Shown: positions 1 to 10,839 of the stretch, piece after piece
Layout of the letters: every line of letters starts with the position of its first letter
Position numbering within the stretch: the first letter of the stretch is position 1
Source: Patellaria atrata CBS 101060
Taxonomy: Eukaryota; Ascomycota; Dothideomycetes; Patellariales; Patellariaceae
Assembly: GCA_010093705.1 (NCBI GenBank)
Contig: MU006112.1
Location: forward strand, 186,001 to 250,000
DNA length: 64,000 bases
Direction: 5' to 3'
Notes under the pieces: generated by a model
Told to the model about the DNA's origin: nothing
The model's database searches: none
The model's input: the letters and a program-made list of their open reading frames with translations, nothing else
Translations under genes and position numbers: made by a program

Positions 1-1157
1 ACTAAAGCCGAGAGTTTAGAAATCCAAGAAAGACGAAGAAACGCTCCAAGCCAACGGCTTGCCGACGCCCATATCTTGTGCGTAGCTTGGCGTAGGATTG
101 AGGGCCCAGCGTCGAACCGTCTGGTCCCCCGTAACTGGCTGTGACGCTATCCGCAACGTACCGCATAACCGGTACAGACTTTGATGGTGGTAAAAGCAGG
201 TTCCCGCGTGGTTAATATAATAATGATAGATACAGAAGGTACGAGAGACGGAAAAATTCAAACTGATAAAGGTCGTACAGTACTTCAACTCTTGAGACCA
301 AATCAACTGCAGGCCGGTTTAGCCCTCACAACCGCAGAAATAAATCCCAAGGGGGTTGAACAGGAACGCTGTCCGCGTAGATAACGATAACTGAGTAGAA
401 TAATAATGGAATGCACCGTTCTTCTTAATCTTGTTTTACTTGGGAGGCTTTTGCAATCGGATTACCGGTGCGCCAACTGGTACTGTACTGTACACAAGTA
501 TTCCAGAGCTTTGCTTCTTGTCCATAGTTACACGGCACATGTGGTTAAGGGAGACGAGAACAAGCCTAGAATTGAGGAGGCGTCAAGAGCCTCGCCGTTC
601 AGCTTAGTTTAAGCTTGGCAAGCTGAAAGTGATGAGCGGGTGGGACGGTGTGGGAGTGTGGATGACACAGAAAAAGCTGATCCGTGTTATGAGTCGATAG
701 ATTTGGGGCGCGATTGGACCAAGGAGATGCATTGACAAGCTTTTGCAAATGGAAACTAAACGAGAGCTAAACTCTAAGTTAAAATGGACCCAGCCACTAG
801 TCTGTGAGCAATTGATTTCCCAGGTTAGTTGACATCGGGGCTGTGCTGAACGGGGACCTGTTGGATTGAGTTTTGAGTCGCTTTTTGGTGAGGAGGATAG
901 GAGGTGAGAGCCGGAGTTAACAACGTCTCTTCGCTGTTCCATGGACGCATCTACCGTAAGGTAGTTCTAGGCAGCAGATATCAGTGTAACAAACCATTTC
1001 TTTCGATACAACACTTGACTCTAGAACTTGTTCGTCGGCGTGACTAAGGAGGTGTGAGGTGTAGGAAAAGATAGTACTCCGTACCTTAATGTATTCAGAC
1101 AAGAACATGGTGTGGTCGTACGCTGGTAAGGTAATACAAACATAAGGATTATGCGAG
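1..1157. other. Gene-free left edge
   Basis: Only short, overlapping ORFs occur on both strands, none with a recognisable domain or a credible start context. No tRNA or rRNA signature was seen. It is probably the intergenic region to a neighbour outside the window. Confidence 0.6.
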
Positions 1158-1496
1158 TTTTGCAGTAGGGTGGGCAAATTTCATGTTACCAGCGTTACTA
1201 ACGTTACTAACTCCGTGTACATGCGCTAACGTAATCCAGCAACACATAATCATAAGAGCATATGTTAGACTAGACTAGTTAGTCACGTGCCTAGCCTAAT
1301 AAGGCTAATATCATAGGTATACGAGGCACGTGATAAGATGGGCTGGAGAATATATACCTATTTGGGCTAGTTCATACTTATTCTAGTTAGTCGTTACTAA
1401 CGTTACTAATGGTGTTTTAATAGTCCCGTTGAGTAATTCACGGACTAACGTTAGTAACGCGATTCGTTAGTAACGATTGCCCACCCTAGTTTGCAG
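1158..1496. mobile_element. hAT-like MITE with terminal inverted repeats and 8-bp target duplication
   Basis: The element core is 1166-1488 (323 bp). Both ends read TAGGGTGGGCAA going inward, and both ends then carry copies of CGTTACTAACGTTA just inside. The flanks are TTTTGCAG at 1158-1165 and GTTTGCAG at 1489-1496, an 8-bp duplication with one mismatch. Eight-bp target duplications and ends of the (C/T)AGGG(G)TGGGCAA kind are typical of hAT DNA transposons. No transposase is encoded, so this is a non-autonomous miniature element. The interior has more GTTACTAACGTTACTAA repeats near 1390-1410 and two CACGTG palindromes at 1284-1289 and 1327-1332. The near-match of the duplication suggests moderate age. 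Confidence 0.8.
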
Positions 1497-2299
1497 GGCA
1501 ATATAATTTAAACACTGCTTGTCCGTTCTTAAGCTCTTAACCAGACTTACCCAAAGATAAAAATCCCAAAGATCGAGCAAGGTTAAACTCTAAAAGTTGG
1601 CTCGCAAGGCTACTGAATGCTTGTCCCGGCCTTGACGACCTTGGACTCAATTACACTATCTGGAACGCGCACCAAGCCCCGATCGCCTCGTTAGTCGTTA
1701 CGGTAGGGTTGGCTTAAAGACACATTCCATCCTTTCCCATCCTTTCCCATCCTTGAACGTTTGCCCAGTCAGTCAGTCGCACCTGCTCCCTCAACCACAT
1801 AACCCCATAAACCACCCGAGGGAGCCGCACCTGCCCTTTCTTACCCATTACCCATTACCCATCTCAATTCACCCACAACGCCCGCCCAAAATTCTCCTCA
1901 CCTTTCTCTCCTTCTGCAGAGGAACGACAAACTCTCAACCTAACTCACGTTCATCGACGCCATCTTATCCGTACATAAAATACGAGCAAGAAGAATCCTT
2001 GGCCGTGGTCTGATCGTCGTATAAGCGACGCGTCATAGGAACGCACCCTCGTTATTTGGTTCCAGCTGTCACTAGAGCGAAAAAGAAGTGGGTTTATTAA
2101 GGTAGTAGGTGGTAAGATCAACCTTATTTTAAGCTTCATGCCTTACCCATTTCTTTTTAATCTTAATACTTTTAAATTCCCAGATCATCTTCCCGCTTCC
2201 TCGCCTCTACCAATCTTTTTCTAATCAGAAATCTAGCAACTCATCATCGTGCATGAGGGAAAGGAATAGAATTTCATTCACACAGGCTGTTTCTACGTC
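1497..2299 (+). promoter_or_regulatory. Long pyrimidine-rich leader/promoter of the WOPR gene
   Basis: The stretch is rich in C and T on the + strand, as is common just upstream of fungal start codons. It holds short tandem repeats of CCTTTCCCAT near 1730-1755 and of ACCCATT near 1837-1862. A possible leader intron runs from GTAAGA at 2112 to CCCAG ending at 2192. That intron is inferred only from splice-like motifs. Two short upstream ORFs are annotated separately. Long regulated leaders are known for WOR1 of Candida; whether this one is equally long needs transcript data. Confidence 0.45.
2138..2224 (+). other. Upstream ORF 1 of the WOPR gene (28 codons)
   Basis: An ATG at 2138 opens 28 codons and closes at TAA 2222-2224, 75 nt before the main start. 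It would be removed in part if the possible leader intron 2112-2192 is used. Coding value is unknown; it is listed because it could lower translation of the main ORF. Confidence 0.35.
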
Positions 2300-2345
2300 A
2301 TGGAGACGTACAATGGCCATGTGCGGACTCCGCAAGATGCTATAA
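2253..2345 (+). other. Upstream ORF 2, overlapping the WOPR start codon (30 codons)
   Basis: An ATG at 2253 lies 47 nt before the main ATG, in a different frame, and reads through the main start to TAA at 2343-2345. A ribosome that starts here cannot also start at 2300 without backtracking. The arrangement is seen directly; its effect is inferred. Confidence 0.5.
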
Positions 2346-3772
2346 TCTTATTTGAAGCATGTCGGATCGGGCAATTACCTCGTGTGCAGCGACGCTTATC
2401 AGAAAAGGAAAGGCAACAGATCAAGTCAGGATCCGTGTTTGTCTGGGATGAGCGGGAAGCAGGAATGAGACGATGGACTGATGGAAAATCATGGAGCGCT
2501 AGCAGAGTCTCTGGAAGCTTTCTCACGTATAGAGAAATGGAAGGCAAAAGAGGAACTGGCTTCGCACCTCCACCCCAAGCACCTCGAAAATCCGGGAGCA
2601 AGGCTCCAAGCGGAACGGGCTCGAATGATTCTGATGGAGATGAGGGACCGGATGGTTACCGCTACAAACCGGATGGATTGATGAAACAGTCTTTTAGTAT
2701 TACCACGCAAACTGGTCAGCATCTCCATCTGATTAGCTATTATGCCCGCTCGTCTCCTGGTGCACAAGAACTTATGCAACCGTCGAACGATCCGGCTCTT
2801 CGACACATAAGACCACAAAAAGGCATGTATCCTGAATCCACGGTCAATGAAGCATCGAGCGTACCGGCTGTCACACGGAGTCCTATGCAAGGAAGTCCAT
2901 ACGCCCCATCACCTCATCAAATGGCAATCGGTTCACCATACGCGCGGTCAGGTCCTCAGCATCCCACTGGATATATCGCTGTGGCACCACAGCCCACCCA
3001 AGGCCATGGTTGGCCACCTACTCCTCTTGGTACTCCCCCATATGGATACTATTATCCAACGGGTGCCCACATACCGCCTCCTGGACATTCTCCAATGCAA
3101 TATGGGCACGTTACTTACGCACCTCCTCCTCATTTCCAATATGGAGCTCCGGTTCCCCCTCCGACGAGATTTGATCAACCACCTGCTCCGTTAAGCAATA
3201 GCAACGGCTTACCTCCACCGCCGCCCCAACAGAATGGTCCTCCTCCACAATACGCGCATCATCAACATCAACCTCAATATATCGCGAATCCCTCTCCTCG
3301 TGCACAGGCTCCTCCAATAAATCCTAATCACCATCCTCCTACAAATTCTAAGGGACCCTTGATCGATCCAAGGCTTGCGACGGGTTCATCAAACGGCGAG
3401 CATAGTCAAGGACCACAATTACCACAGTTGAACGGAGATCGACGAGATTCGCCACGTCCGACATCGTCCGGAGCGCCTGCGACGAAGCCTGATGGCTCAA
3501 ACAATCTAGCGATCCCTGAAGTCAATGGTTCGACTAACGGAAACAACGCACCTTCACCAGCGAGTAAAATCCCTACCATTAGCGCACTTATGAACAATGC
3601 ACCTACCGAACATTCCACGGATAATAAGAGTGAAAAGAGTGTGAGTCGAGCGGGAAGTAAAAGTCCCAACAGCCTAATGCAACGTACGGCAGGAGAGCTA
3701 AATAAATCTAAGGCTGACCTTCACGAGGACGACAGAGTTTTGAGGCGGCTTGATAGAGTTTTCGTGAAGTAA
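2300..3772 (+). CDS. WOPR-domain transcriptional regulator (Gti1/Pac2 family, Wor1/Ryp1/Sge1/Reg1 type)
   Basis: A single-exon gene of 490 aa. The N-terminal half of the WOPR domain covers about residues 1-85 and begins METYNGHVRTPQDAI, with the highly conserved stretch around FVWDEREAGMRRWTDGKSWS and SRVSGSFLTYREM. The second half is at about 123-157 (YRYKPDGLMKQSF...HLISYY). The remainder is Pro/Gln/His-rich and probably disordered, as in its relatives. WOPR proteins bind DNA and act as master switches: white-opaque switching in Candida (Wor1), dimorphism in Histoplasma (Ryp1), effector expression and pathogenicity in Fusarium (Sge1) and Botrytis (Reg1). This is the Wor1/Sge1-type paralogue rather than Pac2, judged from the N-terminus. 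The start is fixed by conservation of METY. Two short upstream ORFs and a MITE lie upstream. Confidence 0.95.
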   Translation: METYNGHVRTPQDAIILFEACRIGQLPRVQRRLSEKERQQIKSGSVFVWDEREAGMRRWTDGKSWSASRVSGSFLTYREMEGKRGTGFAPPPQAPRKSGSKAPSGTGSNDSDGDEGPDGYRYKPDGLMKQSFSITTQTGQHLHLISYYARSSPGAQELMQPSNDPALRHIRPQKGMYPESTVNEASSVPAVTRSPMQGSPYAPSPHQMAIGSPYARSGPQHPTGYIAVAPQPTQGHGWPPTPLGTPPYGYYYPTGAHIPPPGHSPMQYGHVTYAPPPHFQYGAPVPPPTRFDQPPAPLSNSNGLPPPPPQQNGPPPQYAHHQHQPQYIANPSPRAQAPPINPNHHPPTNSKGPLIDPRLATGSSNGEHSQGPQLPQLNGDRRDSPRPTSSGAPATKPDGSNNLAIPEVNGSTNGNNAPSPASKIPTISALMNNAPTEHSTDNKSEKSVSRAGSKSPNSLMQRTAGELNKSKADLHEDDRVLRRLDRVFVK

Positions 3773-4460
3773 TGAGACGGCCGGGTCACTATATCAGACT
3801 ACTATATGGGGCGAACTCGGTGTTACGATGTTATCATATCAAGTGGAATGCTTGTACGACCTGTGTGATAAAATTGTTGTGATCCCGAGAGAATGGACGG
3901 AAATTGTGCGTTTCATGCATTAGCGACGGTTTCTCGGGATGCATTTCAAGGCGTTTGTCCGAAAACATAATGGATGGACTGCTTTTTCTGCTCACCAAGG
4001 CCAAGTGCTGGCCTTTATGAGATTTTGATTAGGGATGGATCAAAATGGGTTTCATATTTTCTTTGATTAATTACGGTATGGGTGGAAATGTATGAGTACT
4101 ATCAGTCTGATATCAGTTAACTATCTAACATCCATATGTTATTAACATGGCTCTCCATTCGACAAACCAATACGAAATGTCGTGTATGTTGCTGAATATT
4201 CTCTATATCAACAATCCTGCCAGCTGATGTTCATTTAGAATTTTAAGCTTCTTAAGCTTTCCTCCTTGTGGTAAGGAAGAGACACGCATACTGGAACCTC
4301 GCAGAACCCAAACAAGGCCAATATCTGTAGAGACGGAATATTTGTTCGTCCACCAATTCGATATTTCAGATATATATGACGCTTAGTTTTCGATAAAATT
4401 ACACAAATAGCCAATCCTTGCTATATATACACATCCTTCCCATACATACAACCCGTACCA
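3773..4460. other. Intergenic, convergent 3' ends
   Basis: This lies between the 3' end of the WOPR gene and the 3' end of the cytochrome b5 gene on the other strand. No ORF or RNA signal was recognised. It presumably holds both 3' untranslated regions and terminators. Confidence 0.5.
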
Positions 4461-4896
4461 TTATAACTTTGCCTCCTCCTTCAACGTCCCAACTTTAAGC
4501 TTCGGCGCGTACTTCTTCAGCACGTTCTCGTTGTGATACTGAGATACTCAAATCAGCAAATCGATTCCCTAACTCATATCACAAAATTGTCTGTATAACC
4601 CCGCTACCCTCCATACCCATCTCTCTACAAAACCAAACCCCCAAGCGATTCATAACACCTTCGCCTTCATCAGTCCGCAACTGAACCCCCAATATATACG
4701 CACGTTGGTATCCACCTACCTTCCAAAACTGCTTACTAGCATCCTTACCCCCAACTCTCTTCAGAATCTTCGCCCCGCCTGGATGCTCGTCCATGAAGCT
4801 CGATAGGCCGTATACGCTGCCGTCGATGATGATGTAGAGGCCGTTGTCTACGGTGTTGTGCTCGGCGACTTGCTTTGCGGTGAGGGATTCGCTCAT
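4461..4896 (-). CDS. Small cytochrome b5-like heme protein
   Basis: Two exons on the minus strand: 4896-4720 and 4538-4461, joined over a 181-nt intron (GTAGGT at 4719, CAG ending 4539). The product is 84 aa and is essentially one cytochrome b5 domain. It carries the HPGG heme motif at residues 38-41 and the second axial histidine at position 61, just after the splice junction (FWK|YHNEN). The 23-residue spacing between the two histidines fits the family. There is no C-terminal membrane anchor, so it should be a soluble electron-transfer protein rather than ER-anchored Cyb5. Without splicing the ORF runs into about 45 unrelated residues, which supports the intron. Its redox partner cannot be told from sequence. 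Confidence 0.88.
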
Positions 4897-5661
4897 GGTG
4901 GGTATATAGTTTGAAAGGTAACGGGAAGGAGTGGTTAAATGTAGGATGAAGGAGATGTATGGTGTTAGGGGATAGGGGGATGGTATGGGTTATTTGGGAT
5001 TTGGTGCGTTTTTCTAGTTTTGTATAGTATGAGGAATATAGGATATTGAGATGAGTGATGCTGAGATACCGAGGTTGATTAATAATAACGTCAGAGGTTT
5101 GGAGTCGGTATGGATAGATCGGGTTGTTAGCGCGACATGGTTCGTGGGGACCTCCCACTTGTCCCGTCGCGTCTTTCCTCTCTTTGTACCGTATCACCAC
5201 TCGATATCAGATATTACCCTATTGTTTACAACTAGAGAGGCTAAGAAAATAGAGCGACCGAATAGGCGCAGCTACCATTATGAGACAGCAATCTTGCAAG
5301 TATCAGCTCGTATGAAGATTGTTGTCCCTCAAGTCTTCTATTAAGTTCCTCAAATCATGAAGTATCTCATAAATTGTGCATTACAAGACCAGCTGGGGTC
5401 GCAGTCACCCTCATAAATGCAAGTTTACCCTTACCCAGCGCGATTTCCTTTCGTTCAGATGGGCACTACTCTCTCGTTAGTCTCCCTGTCTTAGAAGAAA
5501 AATTGCTGTCAAACAACCATCTTCCCCAATTGATACTCTTTTCTCTCTTCCATTCCATTGGACAATATCAACTATCTTCTACCTTAATCCACAGTATACC
5601 AGGACGGTATTTTCTTCGTGAACCTGCGCAATCATTACTTAACTGACCTCTACTCTGAACA
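4897..5661. other. Divergent intergenic region
   Basis: Region between the start of the cytochrome b5 gene (minus) and the F-box gene (plus). The first 110 bases are strongly G-rich on the + strand, that is C/T-rich upstream of the b5 start. Small ORFs here have no recognisable features. It probably holds both promoters. Confidence 0.45.
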
Positions 5662-7740
5662 ATGAGCCAACTAGTATTAGGCATCGGCAAACTTGCAAAG
5701 CTGGGGACGGATCCTTTGCTTATGGTTTTCGATGAGATAGGTGCTGTCACACCTTTCCCCGTGAGCAGATTTTTCCACACGAGACTGTTGATCACAGGCT
5801 AAGATATATACTAGGGAGAACGGCTCCACTACCTCTATCATGTATCGTTGACATGCAAAGCCTTCTATTGGTTTTGTGTGCCGTTACTGTATAGAGACAT
5901 TTCCATAGTCGTCGACCGGCCCTGCGAACATATTCGCTTGTTTATTGGGGGAAAATTGAAAACTTATCCCAAATGTAGGATGTCAACTTGGCTGCTTAAG
6001 AGACTTATAACTCCTAATTCTTTCCTTCCGTCATTTATAAGGCACCTTACCCTGGATCAATATTGTGATGGACAGAAGGATCTCGTGAAACACCAGGAAC
6101 TGTTACTAAAGAAACTTAATGTCCTGAAATCACTAACCTGGACTGGGAATCTTCGCATGCATAGGTACCTCGTACGATTTATTGAGGAAAACTCTTCAAA
6201 GCTTCGACTATCGATCCACTATGAAAACTGCTGTTTCAAACACTTCAATGCGGAACCAGACGTACTTTGCGCTCCTTCATCACTGCAATCCTTTTCTCTC
6301 AATTTGGATAATTTCCGTGGCTTAGATACTGAACGTACGAGGATCATGCAGTGTTGTGCTGACATACTGAGCTCCTGTTTACAATTGGAAACGCTCGATA
6401 TTCTAGCAAGCAATGATAAAGATGCTATCGACGAAAACTTTGACAAGGCCGCAATCAAGTTTGAACCCGGTTCCAAGATCCCTCGACTGCGGGCACTATC
6501 TCTACCACGCTCCAGCGCGATATCGTGGTGGGATTTGGACCAGTGGGCTAGCCTCGGCGGTTGGAGTGATCTCAAAAGTCTTCAGCTGCAAACCCTTGAC
6601 CACATTAAGTTTTTTGCCGGTCAAACACCCAAACTCGAATCCTTCATCCTGGTGTTCAAATCTAGTTCGAATGAGCTCCAAAAATATGAGACCCACCTTC
6701 TTCAACTTGGACCTCTACGTGAGCTTCAGATAGTAGGCCCAAATTTGCAAGTACCCATCAAAATCTTATCTGCTTATTCGGTGACGCTGGAGACGTTAGA
6801 CTTAGGAAGCCTCGAGCCCGACTTCCCATGTCTAGATACATCGTACAGCGTTCTGTATCAGTTGGTCGAGGTGTGTCCAAACCTTTCTATCTTGAAATTG
6901 GTATTACCAGTCTACTGCGGATTGGTACGCTTCTCATTACTCTATGCAATGTACGACATAAGATTTACTGACGTCTAGTAGCCCTCCCCTACGCTAGAAA
7001 TCTTGCTTAGATTTGAGAAACTCAGGTTGTTAAAGCTATCATGCTTTATTCATGAATTTGGTTTCGACCTGAACAGAAATTCAATCGATGCTGCAGCTGC
7101 TGATGAGATTGAAAAAATTTTGCTGAATTACGTACTCAATACTAAGGGTTTCTCTTCGCGTACTGTGCAGATAACAACACGGACGTACTTGTATTCTCCT
7201 GGTTTTCAGGGCCCACTTGAACACCGCAACGCAAATAACGTCCATACCTTCGAGCTAATGTACCGGTTGGAGCCGAGCTCTAGGACCATCCACCGATACT
7301 CAAAAATCGATTCCCTTATTCCCAGCGATGAAATTCCATGGGGAGGAATCTGTAGCAGATGGACTCTATTCTCGTATGTTCGCAGACGACTTAAGGAGTT
7401 TGGTAGCTCCATTCCACATCTACGCCAAGTCGCTTTGCGTCTGGATCCAGATTGGGCCAAATCGGAACTCGGATCCTTCGGGATAGAACGTCATATTTCG
7501 CGATCGGAGCAGGAGTGGGGAGAAAATTCTATAGACCGAATGACCACGCATTTGAAAAATATCAATAAAAATCGATTAATAGACTGGAAGGACCATAGGG
7601 AATACATCCTAAGGACCCTGTTCTGTCCTTCTATGGAGCGAAGATACACTGACATTGAGACTTTGTATGAGCAATGGTGGGTAGGCCTTGATCAGAACGG
7701 GAAGAAGAAGTCCTTGACTCCAACGCTGGTGGAGGGCTAG
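5662..7740 (+). CDS. F-box / leucine-rich-like protein
   Basis: Three exons: 5662-5760, 5815-6924 and 6982-7740 (introns of 54 and 57 nt, both phase 0), giving 655 aa. The N-terminus resembles a fungal F-box: TDPLLMVFDEI (residues 16-26), then HYLYHVSLTCKAFYWFCVPLLYRDISI, matching the usual 'LSLVCKRFYxLVxPLLYRxI' pattern. The exon 1/2 splice falls inside the F-box. Beyond it are irregular leucine-rich segments (for example VCPNLSILKLVLP). F-box proteins recruit substrates to SCF (Skp1-cullin) ubiquitin ligases; the substrate here is unknown. The 57-nt second intron contains an in-frame stop, so splicing is needed to join the last third. Large, divergent F-box families are common in Leotiomycetes, so no gene name is given. 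Confidence 0.75.
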
Positions 7741-8383
7741 TGGGCGGTAACGAAACTGATTCTTCGACAAAGGAGCATACTCGTATGACACTCATTGCAG
7801 CGCCGGCTGAGGATCACAAGCGTTCATTCATGTCGATAATCACTTGACGATTGCCAGTAAAATTTATTGGGTAGTACATCACATGGAATTCTCTGATAGA
7901 TGTCTTTAATGAATCCAGCACAGTTCACTTCTCCATGCCTTCTCCTCCCAACTATACCGCGAATCTTCCATGATACAATATATAGAGGTCTGCCTATATT
8001 TCACACTTGACAATTCACCGATAATTTCCCCAAAATTATATAGAGACAAGGAGTGCCAACCGTGACAGGGAATGAAACGGATCTCAATCGTACACATTGT
8101 TTCGGGACATCCCCTTCCTACAGCACACCCTGGCGCAGTACTTTGACAATGTAGGTTTGACCTACACTTAAAAAGCTAACCTATCTCTTCATCCCGTTAA
8201 CCATATATCCTTTTCTCCAGAACCACATTCTGAACTCATTACATCCAACCCTTGCGTGTAACGGATACCAACTCCGATACTCGCACACATCGAACGTCAT
8301 CCCATCCCTTTATCAACACCAAACTCACCTCTACCCAGCCATCCCCGCTTCCCGGACACCAATCGTTTGACCACCTAGCTACA
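7741..8383. other. Intergenic
   Basis: No supported gene. The last 130 bases before 8384 become C-rich, resembling the pyrimidine leader of a fungal gene. Confidence 0.4.
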
Positions 8384-8644
8384 ATGTGCATCGTGGCGTT
8401 TCTCGTCTTCCCCTGCTGCCACGCCCTGCAAGGCGACTACGAGGTCAATAGGTGTGCGACGTCGTACTTTGGCGCGCAGGGATTTGCGTGTCGATTCCGC
8501 GAAGATGTGACTTTGGAGCGGGAAAGGGGGCTGTGCTATGCATGCGGGAAAGACGGAGCGAAGGTTGGAGATGGGGAGAAAGTGAAAGGGGCCCCGAGGG
8601 TAGTTTCTGTTGCTTGTGCTCTTTCGAATATGTCATTGGACTAA
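8384..8644 (+). CDS. Small cysteine-rich hypothetical protein
   Basis: An 86-codon ORF beginning MCIVAFLVFPCCHALQG, with further cysteines at FACRF and LCYACGK. The ATG is preceded by a C-rich leader and by ACA, an acceptable context. I chose this start over an upstream non-ATG extension. The paired cysteines could bind a metal or form disulfides. The N-terminal hydrophobic run is too short and cysteine-rich for a convincing signal peptide. Small fungal proteins starting MC..V...C.H are common in databases but lack a defined function. The ORF sits on one of the C-to-G composition flips, so it could also be a by-product of biased composition. Low certainty. Confidence 0.35.
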   Translation: MCIVAFLVFPCCHALQGDYEVNRCATSYFGAQGFACRFREDVTLERERGLCYACGKDGAKVGDGEKVKGAPRVVSVACALSNMSLD

Positions 8645-8752
8645 AAATTTAGGAAGGGTATAATGGGAATCTGGATGATTTCCTCTCATTCTATTGTACA
8701 GTAGCTAGGTTAATGTAGGATGTCCCCTCAGGGAATCCGAGTCAATTGTTGC

Positions 8753-10118
8753 TCACTGCGGCGAATAGCGCCACAAACAAATCAATCGATCATAGAAACT
8801 CGTCGAGAGAATCAACTTCCCCGTGCCGCCTCCCCTCGCGAGGACATCGCTTCCGTAGTTCATACTCTTGTGCTCTTCGAACCTCGCTACGACCTCAATG
8901 TCCCACTTACCCTTCTCATACCGCGTGACTCGGACAATTCTCGCACCCGCGTGCATGCAACTCGCGAGTATCAGCCACGTTAACTCCCTGGCACCGGGGA
9001 AAGTTAGCCTCGGAGCTTCTATGGCTTTCAGGCGCCACACACCGCCTCCCAGGTTCGCCTCGGCGAACACCTCCCTGCGTCCGAAACTCGGCGTCTTGAC
9101 CACGCGGACGTGGTCGTCGTAACTCCCTGTGACCGTCACGCCTTCCATCAAGGGCAGAATGGCGGTGACTCCGGCCCCGTGGAGCTTCCGCTCGAGCCAT
9201 TGGCTGCTGGTGTTTCGATCCACATAATTGTGTAAATCGCCGGCCTCGGAGATGAGCGAAGAGCGCAGCTCCCGGTATTGGAGGGAGGAGTCGTCGCCGC
9301 CGGAGAAGAGACCTGTGCCGTAGGGTGTGAAGGCGAGGGTCCAGGCTTCGAGGGGGTGATCGGTGAGTGTGGCTTGATCTGTGTTTTCGTCGAAGGTGGT
9401 CTCTTTGTCTTTGAGCGATGGGACGTTGCAGATGTTGGCTTCGCCGCTTGAGAGGGTTACGCCGACTATATCGGCGTCCATGGGATGCCAGTTGAAGGAT
9501 AGGATGAGAGTGGAAGGATGTTGGATTTGAAGAGTTTTCACGAAGGTTAGGGTAGGGTGGGGTTGGGGTTCTGTGGCCGGATTTTCGGTAGATGTTGGGT
9601 AGGAAAGAGTATACACTACGAGAGATCCGGTGGATGTGGCGGCAATTAGCAACTCGGAGTGATTATCGTGAGGAGAGAAATGAAGGTCGAGAATCGCATA
9701 TGGTGTTGGACAAGTTTGAAGAATGGTTCTTAGAATATGATTAACAGCAGTCCCAGTGTATATTTTGGTGCAGATAACAACAGCTGCACTGGAGCAATAG
9801 AAAGAAGGCTTCCTACCAAATACACCATTTCGAAATGCACCATTTGAAGTACAACATATCACCTCGAATCAATATATCTTACATCATCAACACTTACATT
9901 CGCTCATTCTCCACAGCACCAAGAACCAGACTGCCACTTCGCTTTTGGTCTTCGCTTGTTGATGGAAGGTCATCGTTCGTTCTCTCTGTTTTGTCTGCAT
10001 CATTCTTTTCGAGAAAATAGGTTCCAACTACGAAATACTGAGGAGACTTAGGCCATACTTCGATGCAGCTAGGCGGAAGGTCTATAATCAGACCGTGCAA
10101 GGACGGTAATGATGCCAT
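8753..10118 (-). CDS. DPH7: Diphthine methyl ester hydrolase, WD40 protein (Dph7/Rrt2)
   Basis: Two exons: 10118-9898 and 9812-8753, joined over an 85-nt intron (GTAAGT at 9897, GGTAG ending 9813) that splits an ATG codon; product 426 aa. The N-terminus has LPPSCIEVWP...YFVVGTY and RSGSL, then the spliced continuation AILDLHFSPHD. The C-terminus has MNYGSDV and STSFYDRLICLW, which are hallmarks of Dph7. WD-type segments include LSFNWHPMDADIVG and AWTLAFTPYGTGLFSGG. Dph7 removes the methyl ester from the diphthine intermediate on translation elongation factor 2 so that Dph6 can finish diphthamide. The Pfam-typical length is about 350-450 aa, so this is complete. Its coding strand changes from C-rich to G-rich near 9185. 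Confidence 0.9.
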
Positions 10119-10839
10119 CTTGTTTGGTAACTTTCACTAGCCGAAGCTACAATTTGCTTCAATTTGTGCTGATGCCGTGAGACGTCTTTCTTCACGTCGA
10201 GGAGCGTAGATAATCTTTACTGTCTATTCTGCAGACATGAAGGCATCATTTCCACATGCGTGATGATGGCGGTTGGTGTGAAGTGGATCTTAAAATTGGT
10301 CGTTAATATAAGCCCTCAAACCCTGTTCCCTACACAAACGGCTAGCGCAGCCTGGTCAGACTGCTTCTTTCAACGTCCTGAAATGGAAACTGAGCACGAA
10401 AGGTAAGGTATCTTAATTTTGATTTAATAACCTTGAACGAGGATATTGCGAGGGACCTCTCTATATTACATCAATGGTAATTAAATACCAACCTTAGTCT
10501 ATTTTTGTTGGAAGGGAGTGTTGGTGGTGTATTAGCCAGGTAGGTGTACAATCTCGATTTTCGAGGTATTTGTTCACTATTTATAAGAAATAAAAGGTAT
10601 ACCTGTTTCTTCTACTATTTAATCAAATAATATCATGGTGAGATCCTTGGCTGAGCACAACGAAGGATAGTTGTGAGGAATTGAAAAGCCACCTGGTAAA
10701 ACTATCAACGCAAGAGTTCTCCAAAAAAGATATGATATCCACTTCCAGTCCTCATACCTTACTCTATTACATCAAAAATCTAGGCAAATCAAAGGAGGTA
10801 GTAAGATAAAGTGCAGGAAGAGAAGATGAAGAAATAAAG
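10119..10839. other. Intergenic, nothing recognised
   Basis: This is upstream of DPH7. It has mixed composition, moderately AT-rich between 10400 and 10740. No ORF, RNA gene or repeat was identified. Confidence 0.45.

Noticed and set aside
604-1177. Two overlapping minus-strand ORFs (112 and 86 codons)
   Set aside because: Low-complexity or random-looking translation, and one overlaps the MITE edge; no domain or splice support.
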